Shown piece by piece: positions 36,485 to 45,848 of a DNA stretch of 64,000 nucleotides. The stretch covers positions 1-64,000 of the forward strand of contig CAIZFE010000042.1 in assembly GCA_903932145.1 (NCBI GenBank). Reading direction: 5' to 3'. Every line of letters starts with the position of its first letter. Position 1 is the stretch's first letter. The stretch comes from an uncultured Rhodopila sp. (GTDB taxonomy: Bacteria; Pseudomonadota; Alphaproteobacteria; Acetobacterales; Acetobacteraceae). The translations under genes and the position numbers were made by a program. A model generated the notes under the pieces. It saw only the letters and a program-made list of their open reading frames with translations, was not told the origin of the DNA and searched no databases.

Positions 36485-36667
36485 CCGGCTGTGGTCGTTG
36501 CGGACCATGGGCTGGAGCACCGGAGCGGTGCGGAGATCAAGCGGACGATCACACAGGGGATTTCGCGGAATGGCGCCGCTCGGTCAGCGCCGATGGGAGA
36601 TCCCTATTATACGCGGATGACGGTCACGCGCCTGGATTCGCTTTTGGCGCAGCAGCGAACGGCTTCC
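36485..36667 (+). pseudogene. Relic of a c-type cytochrome C-terminal domain
   Basis: The plus-strand frame encodes SGAEIKRTITQGISRNGAARSAPMGDPYYTRMTVTRLDSLLAQQRT. This follows the C-terminal pattern of class I cytochromes in alcohol/aldehyde dehydrogenase cytochrome subunits (D-x-E-IKRAITQGISRDG..., PM...YYARMTD-x-DLDALVAYLRT), including the axial-ligand Met region. Just upstream, a GMGWSTG-like segment lies in another frame, implying a frameshift. The haem-binding CXXCH half is absent and there is no start codon. It is the decayed end of a gene lost between the receptor and sspB genes. Confidence 0.55.
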
Positions 36668-36837
36668 TCAACATATGAGTTTGGGTGTGCACGCCCGCGG
36701 CCGCATCGCGAATTTGAGCGGATACGGCCATCCGCCGGTAGTGTATGTGCGAACCCTCTTTGCCCGCACGCGGGTACGCGCTATGGGTGCGCTGATCTGC
36801 ATGTATGAGGAGCGCCCGGGCGGGCGCGGTGGCACCG

Positions 36838-37344
36838 ATGGAAGACGATCAGACGCAGCGGCCCGACAGCCTGCTGCCTTACGAAAAATGGATTGAGCAC
36901 GCGTTGCGTCAGGTCGTCGCGCAGGCGATCGAGCATGCCGCGGTGCATGGCCTGCCCGGCGATCACCATTTCTATATCACTTTCCGCACCGGCCACCCCG
37001 GCGTTGGAATTCCGCCACGCGTCCGGGCGCAATACCCGCAAGAGATGACCATCGTTTTGCAGCACCAATTCTGGGATCTGGGATTCGATCGCGACACCAT
37101 GGCGATCCAGGTGGGCCTGTCGTTCGGTGGCGTACCGTGCAAGCTGGTGATCCCGTTGGATGCGGTGGTGGAGTTCGCCGACCCGCATATCCGCTACGGC
37201 CTGCGCTTTCAGCCACCGGACTCGCCTGTCGCCGAGGAACCTCCGCCGCCAGAGCCCGAGGAACCGGCACCACCGCCGGTGGTCAAGGATGCGGAACCGG
37301 GCCAGGTGGTCAGCCTGGATGCGTTCCGCCGCCGTACGCCCTAA
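36838..37344 (+). CDS. sspB: SspB-family ClpXP adaptor (stringent starvation protein B homologue)
   Basis: About 168 residues. The SspB fold is recognisable from LPYEKWIEHALRQVVAQAIEHA, HHFYITFRTGHPGVGIPPRVRAQYPQEMTIVLQHQFWDL and VQVGLSFGGVPCKLVIPLDAVVEFADPHIRYGLRF. A Pro/Glu-rich flexible linker follows, and the C-terminal tail PGQVVSLDAFRRRTP is the kind of peptide that docks on ClpX. Alphaproteobacterial SspB delivers ssrA-tagged and other substrates to ClpXP. ATG 36838 gives the usual short N-terminus; ATG 36805 is possible. Confidence 0.9.
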   Translation: MEDDQTQRPDSLLPYEKWIEHALRQVVAQAIEHAAVHGLPGDHHFYITFRTGHPGVGIPPRVRAQYPQEMTIVLQHQFWDLGFDRDTMAIQVGLSFGGVPCKLVIPLDAVVEFADPHIRYGLRFQPPDSPVAEEPPPPEPEEPAPPPVVKDAEPGQVVSLDAFRRRTP

Positions 37345-37389
37345 AGGTAACCTCGGGTCAAATTCCGTTTGCATTATAAGGACAAGTCC

Positions 37390-39036
37390 GTGGATTCTCC
37401 GGTTCAGCGGCCCGCCAATTTTTTGTATTCGCCGATGTTCCCGCTGGCGGACGATACCACGCCATGGCGGAAACTGCCGATCGAGGGCGTGCGGACCATT
37501 ACGGTCGAGGGCAAGACCGTCCTGCGCATCGCGCCCGAGGCGTTGAGTGAACTCGCCGTACGCGCCTTTCACGATGTCTCGCATCTGCTGCGGCCGGCGC
37601 ATCTGGCGTCGCTGCGGGCGATCCTGGACGACCCCGAGGCCTCGTCAAATGATAGGTTCGTTGCGCTGGACCTGTTGAAGAACGCCAATATTGCCGCCGG
37701 CGGCGTGCTGCCGATGTGCCAGGATACCGGCACCGCCATCGTGTTCGGCAAAAAGGGCCAGCGCGTCTGGGTCGATGGCAACGAGGAAGAGGCGCTGTCG
37801 TGGGGCGTGCATCGCACCTACACCGAGACCAATTTGCGCTATTCGCAGATGGCACCGCTGTCGATGTACGAAGAGGTCAACACCGGCAACAATCTGCCGG
37901 TGCAGTTCGACATCATGGCCTCCCCCGGCGAGCATCACGCCGACGAATTGTCCTTGATGTTCGTCGCCAAGGGCGGCGGGTCGGCGAACAAGACATTTCT
38001 GTTCCAGGAAACCCGGGCGATCCTGTCGCCGGCGTCGCTGGCGAAGTTTCTCGAAACGAAGATGAAGACGCTGGGGACCTCCGCCTGCCCGCCCTACCAT
38101 CTGGCGATCGTGATCGGCGGGACGTCCGCTGAACTGACGTTGAAGACGGTGAAGCTGGCTTCGACCAAATGGCTGGACGGGTTGCCGACGACCGGTGATC
38201 GTTCCGGCCGCGCGTTCCGCGATCTCGAACTGGAAAAGCAGGTCCTGGAGATCTCTCGCAATATCGGTATCGGCGCGCAGTTCGGCGGTAAATATTTCTG
38301 TCACGACGTTCGCGTCGTCCGCCTGGCTCGGCATGGCGCATCGTTGCCGGTCGGCATCGGCGTCTCGTGCAGCGCGGACCGGCAGATCAAAGCGAAGATC
38401 ACGCCCGAGGGTGTGTTCCTGGAGCGATTGGAAACCGATCCGGCGAAGTATCTGCCGGAGACGACCGATGATCATCTCGGCGACGATTCGGTGGCGATCG
38501 ACCTGAACAAGCCGATGGCGGAGATCACAGCGGAACTGTCGCGCTATCCGGTGAAGACGCGGTTGTCGCTGACCGGAACGATGGTTGTGGCGCGGGATAT
38601 CGCACATGCGAAATTGCAAGAGCGGCTGGATAACGGTCTGCCGCTGCCCGACTACCTGAAGAACCATCCGGTCTATTACGCCGGGCCCGCGAAGACTCCC
38701 ACCGGCATGGCGACCGGCAGCTTCGGTCCGACCACGGCCGGGCGCATGGACAGCTATGTCGCCGCGTTCCAGGCAGCCGGCGGTTCGCTGGTGATGCTGG
38801 CCAAGGGCAATCGCTCCAAAGCGGTGAAAGATGCCTGCAAGGCGCATGGCGGCTTCTACTTGGGCAGCGTCGGCGGGCCGGCCGCACGGTTGGCGCAGGA
38901 CTGCATCCGCAAGGTGGAAGTGCTGGAGTTCCCGGAACTCGGCATGGAGGCGATCTGGCGGATCGAGGTTGAGAATTTCCCGGCCTTTATCGTAATGGAC
39001 GATAAGGGTAACGACTTTTACGACGGGCTGGGATAA
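37390..39036 (+). CDS. fumA: Class I (iron-sulfur) fumarate hydratase
   Basis: A 548-residue protein of the FumA/FumB type, which interconverts fumarate and malate using an oxygen-sensitive [4Fe-4S] cluster. Cluster cysteines are expected in [39 protein letters not shown] and [16 protein letters not shown]. The C-terminal beta domain has [23 protein letters not shown] and [20 protein letters not shown] 37390 is chosen because AAGGA sits 8 bases upstream, while the earlier TTG overlaps that site. The stop overlaps the next gene's ATG by one base. Confidence 0.96.
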   Translation: MDSPVQRPANFLYSPMFPLADDTTPWRKLPIEGVRTITVEGKTVLRIAPEALSELAVRAFHDVSHLLRPAHLASLRAILDDPEASSNDRFVALDLLKNANIAAGGVLPMCQDTGTAIVFGKKGQRVWVDGNEEEALSWGVHRTYTETNLRYSQMAPLSMYEEVNTGNNLPVQFDIMASPGEHHADELSLMFVAKGGGSANKTFLFQETRAILSPASLAKFLETKMKTLGTSACPPYHLAIVIGGTSAELTLKTVKLASTKWLDGLPTTGDRSGRAFRDLELEKQVLEISRNIGIGAQFGGKYFCHDVRVVRLARHGASLPVGIGVSCSADRQIKAKITPEGVFLERLETDPAKYLPETTDDHLGDDSVAIDLNKPMAEITAELSRYPVKTRLSLTGTMVVARDIAHAKLQERLDNGLPLPDYLKNHPVYYAGPAKTPTGMATGSFGPTTAGRMDSYVAAFQAAGGSLVMLAKGNRSKAVKDACKAHGGFYLGSVGGPAARLAQDCIRKVEVLEFPELGMEAIWRIEVENFPAFIVMDDKGNDFYDGLG

Positions 39037-39437
39037 TGCGCTTTACCATCGACCGGATCGATCACATCGTCATCAACTGCAAAAGCGTGGAGATCACCGC
39101 CGCGTGGTATCAGCGCGTACTGGGCATGGAGCGTGAGGATTTCGGCACACAGCATCGCACAGCGTTGAAGTTCGGCGGCCAGAAGATCAATTTGCGGCCG
39201 ATTGATGCCGAGGTCGGGACCTGGGCGACCGGCGTATGCGCCGAGCCGGGTTCGGTCGATATTTGCTTCATTACCGCCGTGCCGCCGGACGAGGTCGTCG
39301 GGCATTTGCACGATAACGGCATTCAGATCTTGCAGGGTCCGATCGAGAAGGCCGGCGCGCTTGGTGCGATCATGTCAGTGTACTGCCGCGACCCGGATGG
39401 GAATTTGATTGAGATTTCGTCGTATCAGTCTCGGTAG
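39036..39437 (+). CDS. VOC family (glyoxalase/dioxygenase-like) protein
   Basis: A 133-residue protein with two beta-alpha-beta-beta-beta modules typical of the vicinal oxygen chelate superfamily. IDHIVINCKSVEITAAWYQRVLGMERE supplies the first metal His, and CRDPDGNLIEISSY supplies the terminal metal Glu. It resembles the glyoxalase-like proteins often annotated as virulence protein or lactoylglutathione lyase family; substrate unknown. Translation is coupled to fumarase by the TAATG overlap. Confidence 0.85.
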   Translation: MRFTIDRIDHIVINCKSVEITAAWYQRVLGMEREDFGTQHRTALKFGGQKINLRPIDAEVGTWATGVCAEPGSVDICFITAVPPDEVVGHLHDNGIQILQGPIEKAGALGAIMSVYCRDPDGNLIEISSYQSR

Positions 39438-39536
39438 AAATGGTTCTGAATCAGGGATCAACGCGGATAGACCGAGTCCGTGGTCGATGCGCGAGGTGGT
39501 CGCGTTGAGGCCGAACCACAACCCTCAAGCGGTCTT

Positions 39537-40595
39537 ATGACGCTCGCCCCCTCCGACCTGACATTGGCGGATTTCGACTACAATCTGCCACCCGACCGGA
39601 TCGCCCACGAGCCTGCGCGGCCACGTGACTCCGCCCGCATGCTGCATATCCGCGATGATGGCCTGGCGGACCTCTCGATCCGCGACCTCCCGTCCCTGCT
39701 GCGTCCCGGCGACATCCTGGTGGCAAACGACACGCGTGTATTTCCGGCGCAGCTTCAGGCTCGGCGAGGCGAGTCACGGGTGGGCCTGACCCTGGACCGG
39801 CCGCGTGCCGATGGAGCCTGGAAGGCGCTGGCCCGTAACAGCCGCCGGGTGCGGGTCGGCGATACATTGACGATCGATGGCGCCGATACCTTGACCGCCA
39901 AAGTCGCCGACAAGGCGGAGGACGGCAGCATCGGGCTGGCCTTCAACCTCGAAGGCGAGGCGCTGATGCAGGCGTTCGGACAGGCCGGAGCGTTGGCTTT
40001 GCCGCCATACATCCATCGCCCGGACGGCCCGACGCCGGCCGACGCGACCGACTATCAGACCGTGTTCGCGCAACGTCAGGGCGCGGTGGCGGCCCCGACG
40101 GCGGGGCTGCATTTCACGCCCACATTGTTGGCCGCCCTGGATGCGGCGGGCGTGCAACGGTCGACGGTGACCTTGCACGTCGGCATCGGCACCTTCCTGC
40201 CGGTGCGAGTGAATCGGGTGACCGACCATCGCATGCACCCCGAACGCGGCGAGATCACCGCCGCAACCGCCGAGACGATCAATGCCGCAAAGCGTAACGG
40301 CGGCCGGGTTATCGCGGTGGGGACGACCAGCCTGCGGCTGCTGGAAAGCGCCACCGACGACAACGGCACGGTGCGGCCATTCAGCGGCGAAACCTCGCTG
40401 TTCATCCTGCCGGGTTATCGGTTCAAGGCGGTGGACCGGCTGGTGACCAATTTCCATCTGCCAAAATCCACCCTGTTGATGCTCACCTCGGCGTTTTCCG
40501 GCCGGGAGCGAATGCTATCGGCCTATGCGCACGCCGTCGCTGCCGGCTACCGGTTTCACTCTTATGGGGATGCGTGTTTCCTAGACCCGGGGTAA
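39537..40595 (+). CDS. queA: S-adenosylmethionine:tRNA ribosyltransferase-isomerase QueA
   Basis: A 352-residue protein of normal QueA length, catalysing the penultimate step of queuosine synthesis by adding the ribosyl of SAM to preQ1 at tRNA position 34. Signature stretches are FDYNLPPDRIAHEPARPRDSARML, GDILVANDTRVFPAQL, PTAGLHFTPTLLAAL, HVGIGTFLPVRV and the C-terminal LVTNFHLPKSTLLMLTSAFSGRERMLSAYAHAV. ATG 39537 gives the family's usual N-terminus; the longer frame upstream is not conserved-looking. Confidence 0.97.
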   Translation: MTLAPSDLTLADFDYNLPPDRIAHEPARPRDSARMLHIRDDGLADLSIRDLPSLLRPGDILVANDTRVFPAQLQARRGESRVGLTLDRPRADGAWKALARNSRRVRVGDTLTIDGADTLTAKVADKAEDGSIGLAFNLEGEALMQAFGQAGALALPPYIHRPDGPTPADATDYQTVFAQRQGAVAAPTAGLHFTPTLLAALDAAGVQRSTVTLHVGIGTFLPVRVNRVTDHRMHPERGEITAATAETINAAKRNGGRVIAVGTTSLRLLESATDDNGTVRPFSGETSLFILPGYRFKAVDRLVTNFHLPKSTLLMLTSAFSGRERMLSAYAHAVAAGYRFHSYGDACFLDPG

Positions 40596-40677
40596 ACGGA
40601 TCGTGAAAGCGCCCGCGACGGCGCCGTCGCATGCAAAAAGGCGGGGAGCCCAAGTCCCGCCGCTCGGGAGATCCAGG

Positions 40678-41943
40678 ATGAAGCTCTTACGCCCCAGCCG
40701 GCTGGTGCTGGTATTGTTGTGCGCGATGTATTTCCTGACCTACATCGATCGGGTCAACGTCAGCACGGCAGCGGCCGGGTTTGGCAAGGATTTCCATTTC
40801 AACAATGCCGAAATTGGCACGGTGTTCGGCGCCTTCGGCATTTCCTACCTGCTGTTCCAGGTGATCGGCGGCTGGGTCAGTGACCGCTTCGGCGTGCGGC
40901 GCACCCTGATTGTCTGCGGCATCGTGTGGGCGGTGGCGACCATCCTGACCGGGTTCGCGATGGGGTTCTGGACACTGATCGCGGCGCGCGTTCTGCTGGG
41001 ATTCGGCGAGGGCGCGACCTTTCCGGCCGCGACCGCGGCTATGGCGCGCTGGGTCAGCAAGGATAAGCGCGGTCTCGCACAGGGGATTACCCACTCGGCA
41101 GCGCGTATCGGCAACGCGGTGGCGCCCGGTATCGTCGTGCTGCTGATGACGACCTATGGCTGGCGCGCGTCGTTCTATGCGACCGGTGCGTTCAGCCTGT
41201 TGTGGGTGATCCTGTGGAGCCTGACCTTCACGGAACACCCCAAGGACCACCCGCGCATCACCGCCGAGGAACTCCGCGTGCTGCCCGCCCCCGTGCCGCG
41301 CGCAGCCGCCCTGCCGTGGGGAAGGCTGTTCATGCGGATGCTGCCCGTGACCATCGTCTATTTCTGTTACGGCTGGACGTTGTGGCTGTTCCTGAGCTGG
41401 ATTCCGCAATACTTCCTGCACAGCTTCAGCCTGGATCTCAAGAAATCCGCGATGTTCGCATCCAGCGTGTTCCTCGCGGGCGTCGTTGGCGACACGTTGG
41501 GCGGGGTAGTGACCGACCGCATCCTGGTTCGCACCGGCAGCGTCAGGATCGCCCGGAGTTACATGGTTTCCGTCTGCATGGGGCTGACGTTGCTGGCGAT
41601 GCTGCCGATGTTGTTCACGCATGATCTGACAGTCTCGGTCGTGTGCCTGTCCGCCGGGTTCTTCTTCGCGGAGATGACGATCGGGCCGATGTGGGCGATC
41701 CCGATGGATGTCGCGGCCGAGTATGCCGGGACGGCGAGCGGCATGATGAACACCGGGTCAGCCCTTGCGGCGATCGTGTCGCCGATTTTGGGTGGCTGGC
41801 TGATCGACGTGACCGGCAACTGGGAACTGCCGTTTGTCGGCAGCATGGTGTTGATGGGGTTGGGCGTTGTGCTGGCATTCCGGATGCAGCCGGATAGTAA
41901 GTTCGAGGTTGGGGCGCGGGCGGCTGCGACGGTTGTGGGGTAG
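40678..41943 (+). CDS. MFS transporter, anion:cation symporter (ACS) type
   Basis: A 421-residue, 12-helix protein. RPSRLVLVLLCAMYFLTYIDRVNVSTAA is the typical first helix of ACS-family carboxylate/hexuronate symporters (YIDRVN motif), followed by GGWVSDRFGVRRTLIVCG and later GWTLWLFLSWIPQYF. ATG 40678 is set by GGGAG 8 bases upstream. It likely imports an organic or sugar acid with cations. It follows queA by about 80 bases with no functional link apparent. A terminator-like stem follows at 41949. Confidence 0.9.
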   Translation: MKLLRPSRLVLVLLCAMYFLTYIDRVNVSTAAAGFGKDFHFNNAEIGTVFGAFGISYLLFQVIGGWVSDRFGVRRTLIVCGIVWAVATILTGFAMGFWTLIAARVLLGFGEGATFPAATAAMARWVSKDKRGLAQGITHSAARIGNAVAPGIVVLLMTTYGWRASFYATGAFSLLWVILWSLTFTEHPKDHPRITAEELRVLPAPVPRAAALPWGRLFMRMLPVTIVYFCYGWTLWLFLSWIPQYFLHSFSLDLKKSAMFASSVFLAGVVGDTLGGVVTDRILVRTGSVRIARSYMVSVCMGLTLLAMLPMLFTHDLTVSVVCLSAGFFFAEMTIGPMWAIPMDVAAEYAGTASGMMNTGSALAAIVSPILGGWLIDVTGNWELPFVGSMVLMGLGVVLAFRMQPDSKFEVGARAAATVVG

Positions 41944-41948
41944 TCATT

Positions 41949-41987
41949 GTCGCACCCCGGTCTTAAGCGGTGCGACGATCCGGTTTT
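41949..41987 (+). terminator. Intrinsic terminator after the ACS transporter gene
   Basis: GTCGCACC (41949-41956) pairs perfectly with GGTGCGAC (41969-41976) around a 12-nt loop, followed by GATCCGG and a run of five T. It lies 6 bases after the transporter stop codon. Confidence 0.65.
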
Positions 41988-42028
41988 TCGCTTTACCGAT
42001 GCCGGGTCCGAATAGACGATCAAGAGCG

Positions 42029-42961
42029 TTAGTCTGTGGGCGCAACGGTAAACGCGGTTGACCAATCGCCATCGAGATCCCCATCCGACCACATCCGCAA
42101 CCGCCGGGCGATCTCCGCATCGATGTCCGGGGACTGACCGGCGCTCAGGCACAAATACACTGTCATTGAGAGCTGCTTGATCATCTGCGCCGCATCGAGG
42201 TCGGCAAGGTCGCCCGCTTCGACCCCATACCCTTCCAGGAACGCTGGCCATTGCGCCTGACCTCGCCGGCCAAAACGTTTCGCCGTAACAGCCATGGGAG
42301 CGAGGTCCCATTCGCGGGGTCCAAAGGTGACTGAATCCAGATCGATCATGACCATTTGACCGTCTCTTTGAAGTGCATTCCCCGGCATCGCATCGCCATG
42401 AATGATGCCGTGTCCGAGCCTGGAATTCCGCAATTCGGCCTGCATGGCGTCCGCCCGAACGTATACGCTCTCAAGCAAAGCCTGAGACTCGGCCGGAATG
42501 ATCTCTCGCCCCTTCAGTCTATCAAGGCGTTGCCGAATTTTTTCAACAGGATCGAATGCCGGAACGGCGAGTGCGTCGGTGCCCGGTAATGAGTGAAACC
42601 TCTTCAGAAGCCGCCCGTACAGAAAGGCGGAATTTGGTCTGAGATCATCCTGCCTGACCCACTGCCAAACCGACACTTGGTAGCCAAGAAGATCCAGAGG
42701 CTGCTCCGCCGGGATGGGGGAGACGCGAACCGCCGGAAAATCCTGCGCTTCGAGCCATCGCGCAGCCTGCACCATCAGCGCGGCGCGACCCGGGTGCTCT
42801 GCCGGTCCATAGACCCGCACCGAAATGCTGTGATCGGCGAGATGGAATATCCCGTTCTGCCGCAAACTGATCAGTTTTGGACGTGCGCCGGAGATCCCGA
42901 AACGGGTGACATATTCATCCAAAACCTGCCAGACGACACTTTCGGACCACGGACGCGTCAT
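42029..42961 (-). CDS. Phosphotransferase family (APH/choline-kinase fold) protein
   Basis: A 310-residue kinase-like protein. The Brenner catalytic loop is LGHGIIHGDAMPGNALQ (Asp base and Asn metal ligand), followed by the metal-binding MIDLDSVTFGPREWDLAPM. These are the canonical motifs of the aminoglycoside phosphotransferase superfamily, which phosphorylates hydroxyls of antibiotics, choline, homoserine and other small molecules. The N-terminal lobe is short and no resistance subtype is recognisable, so antibiotic resistance should not be assumed. It is divergent from mbfA, the two starts lying 146 bases apart. Confidence 0.85.
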   Translation of the reverse strand: MTRPWSESVVWQVLDEYVTRFGISGARPKLISLRQNGIFHLADHSISVRVYGPAEHPGRAALMVQAARWLEAQDFPAVRVSPIPAEQPLDLLGYQVSVWQWVRQDDLRPNSAFLYGRLLKRFHSLPGTDALAVPAFDPVEKIRQRLDRLKGREIIPAESQALLESVYVRADAMQAELRNSRLGHGIIHGDAMPGNALQRDGQMVMIDLDSVTFGPREWDLAPMAVTAKRFGRRGQAQWPAFLEGYGVEAGDLADLDAAQMIKQLSMTVYLCLSAGQSPDIDAEIARRLRMWSDGDLDGDWSTAFTVAPTD

Positions 42962-43039
42962 GCGTGCATCCTATCACGCCTGGATCGCAACACCGGTCAA
43001 AATGCCGATCGTCCTGAGCACGCATGTCGGCAGACGCTT

Positions 43040-43060
43040 TTGCAACTCGTTCTCATCATT
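43040..43060 (+). promoter_or_regulatory. Fur/Irr-like iron-responsive operator candidate
   Basis: TTGCAACTCGTTCTCATCAT resembles Fur-box sequences of the TTGCAAATGATTCTCATT kind, matching 14 of the first 16 or so positions by eye. It lies 47-67 bases upstream of mbfA, whose homologues in other alphaproteobacteria are known to be iron-regulated by Irr or Fur. The palindromic half is weak. Confidence 0.4.
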
Positions 43061-43106
43061 ACGCCCCCCACTTGACGGATCAGCCATCCCGGCCACATTC
43101 CGCGCC

Positions 43107-44063
43107 ATGCGCAATTTCTCCGACCTGACCGAACGCGAAATCCTCGCCCTGGCCATCGCCAACGAGGAAGAAGACGGCCGTATCTACCTGGATATCGCCG
43201 AGGGCCTGCGCACCGACTACCCCGGCAGCGCCAAGATCTTCACCGAAATGGCCGGCGAGGAAGGCGATCACCGCCGCCGCCTATTAGAGGTGTACCGCGG
43301 CAAGTTCGGTGAACACATCCCGTTGATCCGGCGCCAGGACATCCGCGGTTTCATCCAGCACAAACCCGTCTGGCAGATGGGTCCGTTGAACCTCGATGCC
43401 GTCCGCAACCTCGCGGAGAGCATGGAGACCGAAACCCAGGGCTTCTACCGCCGCGCCGCCGCCCGCAGCGAAGACGTCACGATCCGCAAATTGCTCGGTG
43501 ACCTCGCCGACGCGGAAGTCGAGCACGAACACCGCGCCGACCAGTTGGTCGAGGAAAACCTCCCCGCCAACGTCCGCCACGATGAAGACGCCCATGCACG
43601 GCAATCCTTCGTTCTGCGGGTGATCCAGCCGGGCCTCGCTGGCCTGATGGACGGATCGGTCTCGACGCTGGCGCCGGTGTTCGCGGCGGCGTTTGCCTCC
43701 AACAACACCTGGGAGACGTTCCTGGTTGGGATGGCCGCCTCGGTGGGCGCCGGCATTTCGATGGGGTTCGCCGAGGCGCTGTCAGACAATGGCAGTTTGA
43801 CTGGCCGAGGCGCCCCGCTGATCCGCGGCGGCATTTGCGGGTTGATGACGACCGCCGGCGGGATTGGGCATACGCTGCCGTTCCTGATCCCGTCGTTCTG
43901 GACCGCGATGATCGTGGCGATTGCCGTGGTCGTCGTCGAACTGGCGGTGATTTCCTGGATCCGCTGGAAATACATGGACACGCCCCCGTTGTCGGCGACG
44001 CTCCAGGTCGCGTTCGGCGGGGCGCTGGTGTTCGGGGTCGGGATATTGATCGGCAGCAGTTGA
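43107..44063 (+). CDS. mbfA: Membrane-bound ferritin MbfA (erythrin-VIT1 fusion)
   Basis: A 318-residue protein. Residues 1-150 are a ferritin-like four-helix bundle with diiron ligands in IANEEEDGRIYLDIAEG, AGEEGDHRRRL, ESMETETQGFYRR and ADAEVEHEHRADQL. Residues 170-318 are a VIT1/CCC1 iron-transporter domain of about five helices, with PGLAGLMDGSVSTLAPVFAAAF and GISMGFAEALSD, the family's metal-conducting signature. MbfA exports iron from the cytoplasm and protects against iron and peroxide stress, notably at low pH. ATG 43107 matches the family N-terminus (MRNFSDLTEREILALAIANEE); the upstream extension is rejected. Confidence 0.95.
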   Translation: MRNFSDLTEREILALAIANEEEDGRIYLDIAEGLRTDYPGSAKIFTEMAGEEGDHRRRLLEVYRGKFGEHIPLIRRQDIRGFIQHKPVWQMGPLNLDAVRNLAESMETETQGFYRRAAARSEDVTIRKLLGDLADAEVEHEHRADQLVEENLPANVRHDEDAHARQSFVLRVIQPGLAGLMDGSVSTLAPVFAAAFASNNTWETFLVGMAASVGAGISMGFAEALSDNGSLTGRGAPLIRGGICGLMTTAGGIGHTLPFLIPSFWTAMIVAIAVVVVELAVISWIRWKYMDTPPLSATLQVAFGGALVFGVGILIGSS

Positions 44064-44079
44064 GCCTCGGCCGACTCGA

Positions 44080-44673
44080 TCAGTGCCATGCCCGCCTTGC
44101 CAGGACCGACGAGGTCATCTGTTGGGCGGAGAGAGAGAGGAACTTGATCTTCGGCACGACCGCCGCGACCGGCACCAGCTTCGCCGAGGGCGGTGCCATC
44201 GCCGCCATGAACGTCGCTGTTTTGGTTTGCGCCAGCATTACCTTCTCCAACGTCCGATTCATCCGAAGCTGGAATCCACCCTCGTCCCAGCGTGTGCTCG
44301 CCACTGTCATCGCCTTCGGGTTTTTCGCGCGTTCCTTCCGGAAGATTTCCAGCGCCTTGTCGGTCTTCGTGCTCAGGCGGTGCAGCGCGATGGCGGCGTC
44401 CTGCCAATCCAGCATCTCATCGATCGAAGTCTTCCTGACGGCCGACGCCGCGCCCAGGTAGGCGAGGGAGGCCCAGCCATACGCGACGAGTTCCGTCGCC
44501 AGTTGAAGTTCCTTCGGTGTGGCGGCTTTATAGCAATCCAGCATGGCCTTGGCGGCGTCCCTGGCCGCGGCGGGATCGCCGTTCGGGTCGGTCAGAATGA
44601 ACGGGACCAGCGCGGCCAGCGCCTGATCATACCGGTGCGCCAGGGTCAGCGTCGAACTGCAGGGTTCATTCAT
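44080..44673 (-). CDS. Hypothetical protein, alpha-helical
   Basis: A 197-residue soluble protein that was not recognised. It is predicted to be almost wholly helical, with a conserved-looking middle (AYGWASLAYLGAASAVRKTSIDEMLDWQDAAIALHRLSTKTDKALEIFRKERAKNP). It has no signal peptide, membrane helix or cysteine motif. It is convergent with mbfA, 16 bases apart, and divergent from the alpha/beta hydrolase gene. Codon usage matches the genome, so the gene is probably real. Confidence 0.7.
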   Translation of the reverse strand: MNEPCSSTLTLAHRYDQALAALVPFILTDPNGDPAAARDAAKAMLDCYKAATPKELQLATELVAYGWASLAYLGAASAVRKTSIDEMLDWQDAAIALHRLSTKTDKALEIFRKERAKNPKAMTVASTRWDEGGFQLRMNRTLEKVMLAQTKTATFMAAMAPPSAKLVPVAAVVPKIKFLSLSAQQMTSSVLARRAWH

Positions 44674-44803
44674 AGCGCTTATGTTCCTTGTTTGTTCAAT
44701 GCGTTTCTACGTCAGGTTGCAGGACCAAGGCAAGCAAAAAATGCTCTGCCCAATACGCAGCGCCTGCCGCATAGTGTCGCGAACCAAGGGAACGCACCGC
44801 ATC

Positions 44804-45832
44804 ATGAGTTGGCCAACGCAGCAAGGCACCTACGACGCCGGCGATATCACCCTGCAATCCGGCGCCCGTCTGCCGTCCGCCCGGTTGTCATGGAGAACGC
44901 ACGGCACCCTGTCGCCCGCGCGGGACAACGTCATCGTCTATCCCACCAGCTACGCCGCGCAGCATCCTGACCTCGCGTGGCTGCTGGGTCCGGACAAGAT
45001 CCTGGACCCGAAGCGCTGGTTCGTCGTGATCCCTGATATGTTCGGGAACGGCTTGTCGTCCTCGCCGTCCGACACGCCGGACTATCCGACGCTGGTAACG
45101 GTCCATGACAACGTCCAGGTGCAACGGCGGGCCTTGTCCGAGATGTTCGGCATCGACCGGGTCGCGTGCGTGTACGGCTGGTCGATGGGGGCGCTACAGG
45201 CCTACCACTGGGCGGCGCTGTTCTCGGACGCGGTCGAACGGATTGTCGTTAACTGCGGCGTCGCCCGCACCTCGGTCCACAACCAGGTGTTCCTGCGATC
45301 ATTGATGGCAACGTTGGAAGCCGCACCGCAGCACGTTGGCAATGGCCGGTTCTCATCCGAACCGAAGGCGGCGAAACGGGCGTTTGGGCGGATTTACGCG
45401 GCCTGGGCGCTGAGTCAGGATTTCTATCGGGCAGGACTGCATCTGGGATCGGCCGAAAAGCCAAATTTGGGTGCGCTCGACCTGGAGTCATTCCTGAAAA
45501 CTGACTGGGAGGACCGGTTCGGGGTTCGCCCCGCTGCCGATCTGTATGCGCAGCTTCAGACCTGGGACGCGTCGGACATCAGCGCCAACGCTTTGTATGA
45601 CGGCGATTTGGAAGCCGCGTTACGGGCGATCAAGGCGCGGGTGCTACTGATGCCCGGCGCCACCGATCTGTATTTTCGGACCGCCGACAACGAGGCGGAA
45701 CTGCCGCTGCTGAGCAACGCGGCGCTGCGTCCGATCCCGAGCATTTGGGGGCATCGGGCGGGAAACCCGGTTGCCAATCCGGCCGATATGCAGTTCATCA
45801 GGAGCGAAGTCCGAGCCTGGCTGGACCAATAA
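44804..45832 (+). CDS. Alpha/beta hydrolase, homoserine O-acetyltransferase-like
   Basis: A 342-residue protein. The nucleophile elbow is VYGWSMGALQAYHWA (Gly-Trp-Ser-Met-Gly), the acid is likely Asp in LMPGATDLYF, and the base is His in IPSIWGHRAGNP. The opening SGARLPSARLSWRTHGTLSPARDNVIVYPTSYA and VIPDMFGNGLSSSPSDTPD follow the MetX-like subgroup, though true MetX has a GGSMGG elbow. So this is probably a hydrolase or acyltransferase of other substrates. AAGGGAA upstream supports ATG 44804. It heads a three-gene run with RidA and an acyl-CoA ligase. Confidence 0.85.
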   Translation: MSWPTQQGTYDAGDITLQSGARLPSARLSWRTHGTLSPARDNVIVYPTSYAAQHPDLAWLLGPDKILDPKRWFVVIPDMFGNGLSSSPSDTPDYPTLVTVHDNVQVQRRALSEMFGIDRVACVYGWSMGALQAYHWAALFSDAVERIVVNCGVARTSVHNQVFLRSLMATLEAAPQHVGNGRFSSEPKAAKRAFGRIYAAWALSQDFYRAGLHLGSAEKPNLGALDLESFLKTDWEDRFGVRPAADLYAQLQTWDASDISANALYDGDLEAALRAIKARVLLMPGATDLYFRTADNEAELPLLSNAALRPIPSIWGHRAGNPVANPADMQFIRSEVRAWLDQ

Positions 45833-45848
45833 AACAGGGAGATACGAC

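Noticed and set aside
37645-38847. 400-residue minus-strand frame opposite fumarase
   Set aside because: Antisense shadow of a clear class I fumarase; His/Arg/Gln-rich, no family pattern.
40687-41622. 311-residue minus-strand frame opposite the ACS transporter
   Set aside because: Antisense shadow, extremely His/Gln/Arg-rich; the plus strand encodes a normal MFS protein.
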